Shown here: one piece after another, positions 1 through 5,843 of the stretch
How the letters are laid out: the number at the start of each line of letters is the position of its first letter
How positions within the stretch are numbered: position 1 is the first letter of the stretch
NCBI GenBank assembly: GCA_937894105.1
Contig: CALCTI010000042.1
Coordinates: forward strand, 1 to 8,227
From: an uncultured cyanobacterium
GTDB taxonomy: Bacteria > Cyanobacteriota > Cyanobacteriia > CACIAM-69d
Direction: 5' to 3'
DNA length: 8,227 nucleotides
The notes under the pieces: model-generated
The model's database searches: none
Told to the model about the DNA's origin: nothing
The model's input: the letters and a program-made list of their open reading frames with translations, nothing else
Translations under genes and position numbers: made by a program

Positions 1-70
1 TGATCCCCTTTGGTCACCGTTTATCCCATCTGAGTTTTTTTCCTTCGGTTTATTGATCAAACTAACCAGA

Positions 71-805
71 TTATTTTGTCAGCCGCTCCAATAGCGATCG
101 CCACACAAAATTCGGTAGCGCTGACATTCGCCGCCATCGCCACGGCTCCTGATATAGGCGATAAAGCCACTCCAAATTGTTATCGCAAAACCATTTGGGG
201 GCCCGCTCCTTCGTGCCTGACCAAATATCAAAACTGCCTCCCACCCCAATCCACAAAGACCTAGGGCACAAATGACGGTGGGCTTCGATCCAGTATTCCT
301 GGCGCGGCACCCCCAACCCCACCAAAATCACCTTTGGCTGTTGGCTGGATAACTGCTGTTGCTGCTGGGCGATCGCTGCCTCATCCAAAAAGCCATGGTT
401 CACCCCCGCGAACTGCAGCCCAGGATATCGCTCAGCTAACCTCGCTGCCGCCTTATCGCCAATTCCCGGTGATCCCCCATAAAACCAAGCTTTCCAGTGG
501 CGGCGAGGTAACTCCGCCAGCACCGCCTCTGCCAGCTCAATCCCTGGGCACCGACTTTGGGCATATCCTCGCGCCTTCAAATACAGCACCACTCCAGCCC
601 CATCAGGCACTACCAAGTCAGCCCCACGCAACACCTGCTCCAGCTGCGGATCCTGCTCCCCTTGCACCGCCATTTCTGCATTGATAGTAACCACAGTGGT
701 TCCTTGTCCTGCTTCAATGCGATCGCAAAGCCATCCCACGTAGTTATTACTGAGATGAACAGGCAACCCCAAAACCGAGGCACGTTGAATAGTTGAAGGG
801 GTCAT
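71..805 (-). CDS. WecG/TagA/CpsF-family glycosyltransferase (GT26)
   Basis: This 244-residue protein has the usual length and motif order of the WecG/TagA/CpsF family. These enzymes transfer an N-acetylmannosamine-type or related sugar from a UDP-sugar to a lipid-linked acceptor in surface polysaccharide or wall polymer synthesis, on the cytoplasmic face of the membrane. Visible motifs are TINAEMAV at residues 40-47, VPDGAG at 66-71 with the family's candidate catalytic Asp68, GGSPG at 110-114, GLGVPRQE at 163-170, GVGGSFD at 187-193, RAPKW at 201-205 and LEWLYRLYQEPWRWRR at 211-226. There is no signal peptide or membrane helix; the basic, aromatic C-terminus fits peripheral membrane binding. 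A glutamine run (147-151) lies on a variable surface segment. The ATG start lacks a clear Shine-Dalgarno sequence, but VLGLPV near the N-terminus matches where the family begins. No polysaccharide genes are in view, so the acceptor and exact sugar cannot be told. Confidence 0.93.
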   Translation of the reverse strand: MTPSTIQRASVLGLPVHLSNNYVGWLCDRIEAGQGTTVVTINAEMAVQGEQDPQLEQVLRGADLVVPDGAGVVLYLKARGYAQSRCPGIELAEAVLAELPRRHWKAWFYGGSPGIGDKAAARLAERYPGLQFAGVNHGFLDEAAIAQQQQQLSSQQPKVILVGLGVPRQEYWIEAHRHLCPRSLWIGVGGSFDIWSGTKERAPKWFCDNNLEWLYRLYQEPWRWRRMSALPNFVWRSLLERLTK

Positions 806-1324
806 AGTATGACGACTTAGGGGATTAGAAACGGTTTAGGTAAACCGCCTGAATTATGCCAGAAACTTTTCCAGTCGTCTTGAAACTTTTGGCGTCTAGG
901 AGGCTTTCTACAGTTCTTCTTAACTCGAATAGGATATCAAGCTTAAGATCAATAGCGCCAAACGTCTTTTTCAAGACTGTCCTACTCAAGACGGTATAAA
1001 AACTTCGCACTGCTTCTGCCCTAAAAAATCCACTAAAAAGCCTGACCTTTATTACTACGGCGATCGCCCCAGCATTATAAAAGTCAGACTCAACAGACTA
1101 GCGAACAAAAAAATTGCTCTAACTTATCGGCGAATACGGCTACGGATTGTGGACAAAATCCTTGGTCAGTGAAATTAGACTCATTGATTTCAATCGTGAA
1201 TTAACGAGCCACCTAACTAAACTGACGCTGATTTGACCGTTAATCTGATCGTCTACTCCAGTCGTCTAATTTAGTCTTCGAAAAGAAGGCGATTAAAATT
1301 ATTTTAAATTAATATTTTGAACTC
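806..1324. other. 519-base spacer between HU and the glycosyltransferase
   Basis: No convincing gene is seen. It holds one HIP1 octamer (1060-1067), an AT-rich stretch at 1293-1319 just downstream of the HU stop, and several short repeats: GTCTTGA at 877-883 on plus and twice on minus (971-977 and 986-992), and CCAGTCGTCT at 871-880 and 1258-1267. Small hairpins are possible at 964-977 (GTCTT/AAGAC) and 1170-1192 (TGAAAT/ATTTCA). The promoter for the glycosyltransferase must lie here or upstream, but I cannot place it. A 61-codon minus-strand frame with a GTG start (825-1010) has no recognisable protein character. Confidence 0.6.
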
Positions 1325-1600
1325 CTATTCCTTAACCTTTTCCTTAAACAGTTTGCCTGCAGAAAATGCAGGAACTTTAGTGGCAGGAATCTCCATTTTC
1401 GCACCAGTTTTTGGGTTACGTCCTTCCCGCGCTTTACGATCACGAGATTCGAATGAACCAAACCCCACCAGCGTCACCTTATCCCCGTCAGACACTGCCT
1501 CAACGATCGACTCAAGGGCGGCAGAAAGAATAGAATCTGCCTGCTTTTTGGTGACGCGGGCTTTCTCAGCAACCTTGTCAACTAGTTCACCTTTATTCAT
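1325..1600 (-). CDS. hup: HU-family DNA-binding nucleoid protein
   Basis: At 91 residues this is a full-length HU protein. HU is a small dimeric, sequence-independent DNA-bending protein that compacts the nucleoid and assists replication, recombination and repair. It begins MNKGELVDKVAEKA, the standard helix-turn-helix dimerisation region. The family signature follows: VGFGSF at 45-50, then the basic beta arm with RNPKTG at 61-66. Pro63 is the residue that intercalates between bases in HU/IHF structures. The end, PAFSAGKLFKEKV at 77-89, is typical of HU. The start is fixed by an excellent ribosome site AAGGAGT with an 8-base gap to the ATG. Cyanobacteria usually carry one main HU gene, so this may be the principal copy; that is an inference. 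It lies alone, with about 500 bases on each side, consistent with a strong monocistronic unit. Confidence 0.98.
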   Translation of the reverse strand: MNKGELVDKVAEKARVTKKQADSILSAALESIVEAVSDGDKVTLVGFGSFESRDRKAREGRNPKTGAKMEIPATKVPAFSAGKLFKEKVKE

Positions 1601-1607
1601 TGTGTTA

Positions 1608-1614
1608 ACTCCTT
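1608..1614 (-). promoter_or_regulatory. Strong ribosome binding site for HU
   Basis: Read on the minus strand, this is AAGGAGT, a near-perfect Shine-Dalgarno sequence placed 8 bases before the HU ATG. It is the best ribosome site in the window and fits a highly expressed protein. It confirms the HU start. Confidence 0.85.
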
Positions 1615-1812
1615 ATTTATTTCAGAGTGCTGCAATTACTAATGCTCCAGTTCTTAACGCCGCAATGGTTGCGATCGCCAGCCACGAAAACTGAGAACGG
1701 CGCTGATGGGAGGATAACCAACTCTTGACCAGATTCCCTATGCGGCAATGTAAACCGACGGGAGTATAAAACTGGCATGGGAAGTTTGCCCACCGTGACT
1801 TTATTTTAATTG

Positions 1813-1825
1813 TCTTAACTTAAGA
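1813..1825. repeat. Perfect inverted repeat TCTTAA-C-TTAAGA
   Basis: Six-base arms are separated by a single C, about 210 bases upstream of the HU start. The short, symmetric form could be a protein binding site, but the arms are AT-rich and no known regulator motif is recognised. Chance occurrence in AT-rich DNA is quite possible. Confidence 0.35.
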
Positions 1826-1970
1826 ATAGGGAGTTAACTCGGTAAGTTTAGAAAGATTTTGCGTTTCGTCAGCATTTTGCTCTAAATCTGACAATTCATA
1901 GTTGATTCAATAAAAAATAAGATGCATTGAGACATGCTGCCAAAGCTAGAACCACCCTATTGGCTTCGCC

Positions 1971-2005
1971 AAAAAAACAGCCTTAAGCACTACGGTGTTT
2001 AAGGC
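1971..2005 (-). terminator. Rho-independent terminator of hisB
   Basis: On the minus strand the RNA would form GCCTTAAACAC-CGTA-GTGCTTAAGGC, an 11-position stem with one internal mismatch and a four-base loop (1980-2005). It is followed by TG and seven consecutive U (1971-1977). This is the classic intrinsic terminator form and it lies about 100 bases past the hisB stop in the right orientation. A second small perfect stem TTGGC/GCCAA (1960-1972) comes directly after, its arm overlapping the U tract. On the plus strand the same stem has only a broken T-run, so minus is the supported direction. Confidence 0.85.
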
Positions 2006-2017
2006 TTTCTTCAAGTG

Positions 2018-2050
2018 AAGAGATCGAATAAAGAGATTGAGTAAAGAGTT
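2018..2050. repeat. Short tandem repeat, 13-base period
   Basis: AAGAGATCGAATA (2018-2030) is followed directly by AAGAGATTGAGTA (2031-2043, 11 of 13 identical) and a partial third unit AAGAGTT (2044-2050). It lies in the 3' region of hisB, between the stop codon and the terminator hairpin. It is flanked by CTTCA/TGAAG (2009-2020) and overlapped by GTAAA/TTTAC (2041-2053). Its function is unknown. Confidence 0.7.
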
Positions 2051-2108
2051 TACCCCCAAGTATTCTGCACGAAGTCTACGACGGCAAGGGGGACTGGAAC
2101 GACTCTCC

Positions 2109-2735
2109 CTATAAAACTCCTTTGGAGCTGGGGATGGTGCTGGCGCGACGGGGATCAATGGCGATCGCCATCCGCGTTGCCCGGGCAAAGGCTTTAAAGG
2201 TGGCTTCAATAATATGGTGAGAATTAATGCCGTCAAGCTGGCGAATATGAAGGGTCATTTGAGAATGATTAATCACCGCCACAAAAAATTCTCGCACCAG
2301 TTGGGTGTCGTAGGTGCCCACCCGTTCCGTGGGAATATCCAGCTTGTACGTTAAATGGGGGCGACCGGAAAAGTCCAGCACCACTTCAATCAGGGATTCA
2401 TCCAAAGGGGCAACAAAGTGACCAAAACGGTGGATGCCTTTGCGATCGCCCAGGGCTTGACGAAACGCCTGTCCCACTACAATGCCCACGTCTTCGTTGG
2501 TGTGGTGGTCATCAATTTCCCAGTCGCCTTTGGCGTGCACTTCTAAATCAATGAGCCCATGGGACGAAATTTGATGGAGCATATGGTCCAAGAAAGGGAT
2601 GCCCGTTTCAGAAATACAGCGCCCGGTGCCGTCCAAATTGAGCTTGACTGAAATATCCGTTTCACCTGTGGTACGGCTAATCTCGGCGATGCGATCGCCA
2701 CTGAAGCGGGTAATGGGGTTGGGAAGAGTTTGCAT
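2109..2735 (-). CDS. hisB: Imidazoleglycerol-phosphate dehydratase
   Basis: HisB converts imidazole-glycerol phosphate to imidazole-acetol phosphate, the sixth step of histidine synthesis, in the cytoplasm as a metal-dependent (usually Mn) 24-mer. The 208 residues form the stand-alone dehydratase, without the histidinol-phosphatase domain fused in enterobacteria. Diagnostic motifs are FLDHMLHQ at 48-55, DDHHTNEDVGI at 75-85, SGRPHL at 123-128 and the second metal motif HHIIEATFKAFARA at 173-186; PSSKG at 202-206 is the conserved C-terminal segment. The metal-binding His and Glu residues (H77, H78, E81, H173, H174, E177) are all present, so the enzyme should be active. The ATG start agrees with family N-termini; upstream lies only a modest GAGAG ribosome site five bases away. 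No other his gene is near, which fits the scattered his genes of cyanobacteria. A strong intrinsic terminator lies downstream, so it is probably transcribed alone. Confidence 0.98.
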   Translation of the reverse strand: MQTLPNPITRFSGDRIAEISRTTGETDISVKLNLDGTGRCISETGIPFLDHMLHQISSHGLIDLEVHAKGDWEIDDHHTNEDVGIVVGQAFRQALGDRKGIHRFGHFVAPLDESLIEVVLDFSGRPHLTYKLDIPTERVGTYDTQLVREFFVAVINHSQMTLHIRQLDGINSHHIIEATFKAFARATRMAIAIDPRRASTIPSSKGVL

Positions 2736-3204
2736 AGTTCTCTCGTCCTACAGAAATACAAAAACAACACGAAAATAACAGTCAGACGCTGTGTAAATAA
2801 GCGCTCAGAGATAGTGCCCAAAGGTATTTTAAAAGCGGTAAAAGCGACTCAAAAAGTATCAGTACAATGGCAAAAAAATCGCAAAATCGAAGTGAAAAAC
2901 CTAGACGCCCTCAGATAAAGTAGCCATAAAACCTCCTAACGGTGACAGCCTTAAAACTGTCTACACCATAGCCACTTATCCCATCCCGTTCAGTCTAGAA
3001 GGTCAAATGACAATAATTAGCGAAGCAGCGGCGATCGCAATTTCAAAAACGATGCTGATCAACAGTTAGGGAACTGACCGTTATCTTCATTAATTAAATT
3101 GCAAGCTTGATATCTTCTGATTAACCGTAGAAATCATCAATACAGCTGAATTTGATGCTATTTGTTCATCTTTTTACTCACTCTTAAGACGCAGTTCCCA
3201 ACTT

Positions 3205-3234
3205 TAACTATTTACTCTAACTATTTAATAGAGT
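3205..3234. repeat. Direct and inverted repeats in the DUF2949-like leader
   Basis: TAACTATTTA occurs twice with a 13-base period (3205-3214 and 3218-3227). Overlapping them, ACTCTA (3214-3219) and TAGAGT (3229-3234) form a perfect six-base inverted repeat with a nine-base loop. The structure ends five bases before the ribosome site, so it could be an operator or an RNA hairpin affecting translation. The AT-rich sequence could also supply a -10 element (for example TTTAAT). Confidence 0.5.
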
Positions 3235-3238
3235 GCCT

Positions 3239-3244
3239 GGAGAG
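3239..3244 (+). promoter_or_regulatory. Ribosome binding site GGAGAG that decides the start
   Basis: GGAGAG lies six bases before the ATG at 3251. A GTG at 3233 in the same frame comes before this site and would place it inside the gene, so the ATG is the better start. Confidence 0.7.
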
Positions 3245-3250
3245 TTTGTT

Positions 3251-3469
3251 ATGTCTAGTGAAGTTATTACTCTCATTAAGGATTTTTTGCGTACAGAATT
3301 GCGATTGTCCCACGCCGCCATTGATATTGCTTTAAACCAATGGAAGCGTGAACAAGGGCCGCTACCGGTCATTTTATGGCGCTACGGATTAATCACCATT
3401 GAACAGCTTGCGGTGGTTTTTGATTGGTTGGATAACCTGGCAGAAACAAGGGAGTGGAAAAGTATTTAA
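3251..3469 (+). CDS. Small conserved cyanobacterial protein, DUF2949-like
   Basis: This 72-residue protein of unknown function resembles the DUF2949 family as I remember it, mostly seen in cyanobacteria: LIKDFLRTEL (residues 7-16), a helix with AAIDIALNQ, then GPLPVILWRYGLITIEQLAV (30-49) and a closing WLDN helix. There is no signal peptide, membrane segment or cysteine. The pattern 'GLIT.EQL' is also found in the N-terminal domains of PilB/MshE-type ATPases, which bind c-di-GMP; this likeness is short and may only show a shared helical fold. The start was moved from an in-frame GTG at 3233 to the ATG at 3251 because of the GGAGAG ribosome site. It stands alone: hisB is divergent upstream and the aminotransferase converges on it downstream, with 68 bases between stops and no visible terminator. 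Function not assigned. Confidence 0.82.
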   Translation: MSSEVITLIKDFLRTELRLSHAAIDIALNQWKREQGPLPVILWRYGLITIEQLAVVFDWLDNLAETREWKSI

Positions 3470-3537
3470 AGGACCTTAACCGATCCCCGATCACCTTCCC
3501 GGCCATCGTCACAATGCTCTCATGTTGATAGGCGATC

Positions 3538-4680
3538 CTATCGCTGAGCAGCGGCGGCAGCTATTCCAGCCCCTGGCGAGACCCCATCGGCTCCCAGCTC
3601 CCCTAAGGTGGCTTCCAATGCGGCAATGCCGTTGAGAATATCGCGATCGCCCACAAAGCCCAGGTGTCCCATACGGAAAATCTTGCCCTTAAGGTGATCC
3701 TGCCCGCCCGCAAGGACAATATCAAATCGCTTTTTCATCACCGACCGAATTTTCTCCGCTTCAACGCTAGAGGGCATCACCGCCGTAACGGCAGGACTAG
3801 CGCAGTCGTCCGCACCCAGCAAAGGCAAATTTAGCGCGACCATTGCCGCTCGTACCGCCCGACGATGGCGATCGTGACGGGCAAAAATCCCTTCCAGCCC
3901 TTCTTTTTTCATCATTTGTAGGGCCACCTGGAGCCCAAAAAACAGGTTCACCGGCGGTGTAAACGGAGTGGTGTTCTTCGCCGCATTTTTACGATATTGA
4001 CCTAGATCAAAATAAAATCTCGGCAGCGTTGCCATGACGTAGGCAGCCCAGGCTTTTTTGCTAACGGAAATAAAGCCCAGTCCCGGCGGCATCATATAGC
4101 CCTTTTGGGAACCGGAGCCCACCACGTCCAGACCCCACTCATCCACTGGAACACTGGTAGCCCCCAAGCTAGTGACCGCGTCGGCAATTATCAGGGCACC
4201 ATGGGCGTTGGTGGCTTTGGCGATCGCCTCCAAATCATTCAACACCCCGCTAGATGTTTCGCTATGGGTCACAATGACCGCCTTAATGGTCTTATTGGTA
4301 TCCGCCTCCAGCTTGCTCACAAACTCAGACACATCCAAGGGCTTACCCCATTCTGCCCGAATCCAATCCACCTCAAGGCCGTAGGCTTCGGCTACCAATC
4401 CCCACCGTTCCCCAAACTTACCGTTGGAGCCCACCAGCACGCGATCGCCTGCACTGAGGAAATTAATAATCCCCGCCTCCATGGCCCCGGTACCGCTCGC
4501 CGCCAAGGTCAGCACGTCATTATCAGTTTGGTGCAGCCACTTTAAATTCGCCGTCACCTCCGCAAAAATTTCGCTAAATTCGCCGCTGCGATGACCAATC
4601 GTATGCTTTGCCTGGGCAAGGAGCACCGGCTCGGGTACAGGCGTCGGACCGGGGATCATCAACATCAGCTTATTGTCCAT
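3538..4680 (-). CDS. PLP-dependent alanine/serine-glyoxylate aminotransferase family protein
   Basis: This 380-residue class V aminotransferase is cytoplasmic and uses pyridoxal phosphate. The N-terminus MLMIPGPTPVP (6-16) and HRSGEFSE (30-37) are hallmarks of the alanine-glyoxylate/serine-glyoxylate group. The cofactor loop is SGTGAMEA (62-69), Asp167 in IIADAVTS contacts the pyridine nitrogen, Lys193 in GSGSQKGY is the Schiff-base lysine, and Arg336 in KIFRMGHLG should bind the substrate carboxylate. In cyanobacteria this family is linked to glyoxylate amination in photorespiration; old annotations call it the 'soluble hydrogenase 42 kDa subunit', a misnomer, and I recall a phosphoserine aminotransferase role proposed for a Synechocystis relative. 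Sequence alone does not decide the donor and acceptor. The ATG is supported by GAGGAA three bases upstream. The last ten residues (AGIAAAAAQR) are an alanine-rich tail outside the conserved fold. Confidence 0.95.
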   Translation of the reverse strand: MDNKLMLMIPGPTPVPEPVLLAQAKHTIGHRSGEFSEIFAEVTANLKWLHQTDNDVLTLAASGTGAMEAGIINFLSAGDRVLVGSNGKFGERWGLVAEAYGLEVDWIRAEWGKPLDVSEFVSKLEADTNKTIKAVIVTHSETSSGVLNDLEAIAKATNAHGALIIADAVTSLGATSVPVDEWGLDVVGSGSQKGYMMPPGLGFISVSKKAWAAYVMATLPRFYFDLGQYRKNAAKNTTPFTPPVNLFFGLQVALQMMKKEGLEGIFARHDRHRRAVRAAMVALNLPLLGADDCASPAVTAVMPSSVEAEKIRSVMKKRFDIVLAGGQDHLKGKIFRMGHLGFVGDRDILNGIAALEATLGELGADGVSPGAGIAAAAAQR

Positions 4681-5162
4681 GGCTTCCTCGTGGTGTTTCC
4701 TTTCTTCGGTAGTTTTTCTATGGTTATGTCTACGGCAGCTTGTCTTGATGCCTTTCTTTGGCAGGACAACTTCAGCACCAATGGTGAGTTATCCAAAACA
4801 ACGACAGAGACGCGTAACAGGTAGATGGAAATTGTAAGCCAGGGGCGATCCGCTTAACCGTCGACTTTGCTAAAAACACATCAAATTTTCCTGTTCTCCA
4901 TTCTCTACCCACTCTCCGTTTCGTCGCCACCCCAATTCCTTCCCCTTCATTGATTCAGAGTTACCCACCGTGCCCAATGTTCTACCAGGGATGCTTTGGA
5001 TACGTGACTGAATGTAAACTATATGGAGTTGAATCAAACGCAAATGTGCTTACGGTGCGCCCCTACGAAAACAAGCGCATCAACGGAGGTTTTATATAGC
5101 CGCCACGCATTTTCGTCTTGACAAAATTCCCCATTGATTTTTTGCATTGAGAGAACGGGTTT
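4681..5162. other. Divergent spacer between the aminotransferase and the DUF2854-like gene
   Basis: This 482-base spacer should carry promoters for both flanking genes. Near the right end lies a perfect -35-type TTGACA (5118-5123). Further left, TTGGAT (4996-5001) and TATATG (5020-5025) form a weaker -35/-10 pair with an 18-base gap. A seven-base inverted repeat ACGAAAA/TTTTCGT (5065-5071 and 5110-5116) lies just before TTGACA. GGAGG at 5085-5089 looks like a ribosome site but no start codon follows at a usable distance. The spacer has no HIP1 octamer and no supported gene. Confidence 0.55.
5118..5147 (+). promoter_or_regulatory. Possible sigma-70-type promoter for the DUF2854-like gene
   Basis: TTGACA (5118-5123) matches the -35 consensus exactly. 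Eighteen bases later TTGCAT (5142-5147) is only a poor -10 (three of six). If used, transcription would start about ten bases before the ATG, giving an almost leaderless mRNA. The -35 match may be coincidence, with the true promoter further upstream. Confidence 0.35.
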
Positions 5163-5759
5163 ATGTTTCGCAAAATTCCCCTGTCGTGGGTCTTACTAGC
5201 GGTTGGTTCGGTACTAACAGTGGTGGGCTTTTGGGCCTATATCGACGGTAATTCCACCCTCAACCTAGTGGGTTTCTTCTACGGAATTCCCGTATTACTA
5301 GGGGGAGCAGCCCTAAAAGCGGCGGAACTGAAGCCCGTTCCTTACCGGGAGGAAACCTCTGAGGCGGTGTTGCAATTACGCAAAGATCAGGCAACGCCCA
5401 CCCAAGAACAGTTGCGCAAAGATGTGACCCGCTTCCGTTATGGGCAGGAGGCCCATTTAGACGAGACGCTGGAGCGATTAGGATTGAGCCCCACTGATGA
5501 AGAACGACCGATATTACATTCCATCGTTGAAAGTGACCACGATGGACGATACAACTTGACCCTATCTTTTGCATCGCCCTATATTTCCTTTGAGGCTTGG
5601 CAGGAAAAGCGAGAGAAAATTGAGCGTTTCTTCGGTCCCAATATCACCACCGATATTAACCACGGTGCGGAAGTAACCTCGAAGGATGGGCAGTCGGTGA
5701 TGCTCGTGGATGTGGCCCTAACTCGAATCGCAGAGGCTCCGGTAGCTGCGACTGCTTAA
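5163..5759 (+). CDS. DUF2854-like membrane protein of unknown function
   Basis: This 198-residue protein matches what I recall of DUF2854, a family of cyanobacteria with, I believe, relatives in plastid-bearing plants. Two hydrophobic helices are near the N-terminus (about 8-26 and 33-53) joined by a short polar turn (YIDGNST), so it is likely a membrane hairpin, perhaps thylakoid or plasma membrane. The rest is a soluble domain of about 145 residues with charged helices and a beta-rich end (RYNLTLSFASPYISFEAW, then VMLVDVALTRIAE). QLRKDQ (71-76) and QLRKDV (83-88) are a local repeat with similar DNA. The N-terminus MFRKIPLSWVLLAVGS fits a membrane start with positive residues inside. The ATG has only a weak GAGAG about ten bases upstream. 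Function is unknown. cbiA follows 84 bases later on the same strand and may be co-transcribed, but the link need not be functional. Confidence 0.88.
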   Translation: MFRKIPLSWVLLAVGSVLTVVGFWAYIDGNSTLNLVGFFYGIPVLLGGAALKAAELKPVPYREETSEAVLQLRKDQATPTQEQLRKDVTRFRYGQEAHLDETLERLGLSPTDEERPILHSIVESDHDGRYNLTLSFASPYISFEAWQEKREKIERFFGPNITTDINHGAEVTSKDGQSVMLVDVALTRIAEAPVAATA

Positions 5760-5801
5760 GGGTTACAATTAGCGACCCAGTGATGACATGTAAAAGTTAC
5801 T

Positions 5802-5837
5802 GCTAATTCATTGCTGCTTAATCGCTAATCCATCGCT
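5802..5837. repeat. Imperfect direct repeat before cbiA
   Basis: GCTAATTCATTGCT (5802-5815) and GCTAATCCATCGCT (5824-5837) are 12 of 14 identical with a 22-base period, and a third GCTAAT (5835-5840) follows. Together they occupy nearly the whole sequence before the TTG start of cbiA. They could be a regulatory or RNA feature, or simple low-complexity sequence. Confidence 0.5.
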
Positions 5838-5843
5838 AATAAC

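Larger units (their letters stand above)
1601..1959. other. HU leader and spacer towards hisB
   Basis: This is the presumed HU promoter region; I cannot name -35/-10 boxes with confidence. TATACT on the minus strand near 1764-1769 is a possible -10 element but has no good -35. It holds one HIP1 octamer (1671-1678) and a perfect 13-base palindrome (1813-1825). A minus-strand ATG frame of 53 codons (1617-1778) ends just before the HU ribosome site. It has no Shine-Dalgarno sequence and no family resemblance, so it is not called as a gene. Confidence 0.5.
2736..3250. other. Divergent spacer between hisB and the DUF2949-like gene
   Basis: About 515 bases that should contain promoters for both divergent genes. 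A minus-strand TAAAAT (2826-2831) resembles a -10 box for hisB, but without a convincing -35. A hairpin with GGTGACAG pairing to CTGTC and ACC (2941-2967, loop CCTTAAAA, three-base bulge) has no T-run, so it is not a terminator. One HIP1 octamer lies at 3031-3038 and a small CAGTT/AACTG stem at 3063-3076. A plus-strand ATG frame of 18 very basic codons (2867-2923) lacks a ribosome site. No supported gene. Confidence 0.55.

Noticed and set aside
825..1010. 61-codon minus-strand open frame with a GTG start
   Set aside because: No recognisable family, no ribosome site, and it lies in spacer with short repeats; length is within chance expectation.
1317..1694. 125-codon plus-strand frame across the HU gene
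   Set aside because: It is the antisense shadow of HU, whose protein family, length and ribosome site are certain.
2730..2918. 62-codon plus-strand frame running from the hisB start into the spacer
   Set aside because: It starts antisense to hisB, has no ribosome site and no family resemblance.
3233..3250. Upstream GTG as start of the DUF2949-like protein
   Set aside because: The GGAGAG ribosome site lies downstream of the GTG and correctly spaced for the ATG at 3251.
4105..4545. 146-codon plus-strand frame inside the aminotransferase gene
   Set aside because: Antisense shadow of a clearly identified enzyme with all active-site motifs; the product has no protein-like pattern.
4591..4824. 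77-codon plus-strand frame across the aminotransferase start
   Set aside because: Half is antisense to the enzyme and the rest is spacer; no ribosome site.
5085..5089. GGAGG as a ribosome site for a hidden gene
   Set aside because: No start codon follows at a usable distance; TAG appears instead.
5760..5843. Cobalamin riboswitch ahead of cbiA
   Set aside because: The leader is only 84 bases, too short for the roughly 200-base element, and no B12-box-like sequence is visible.
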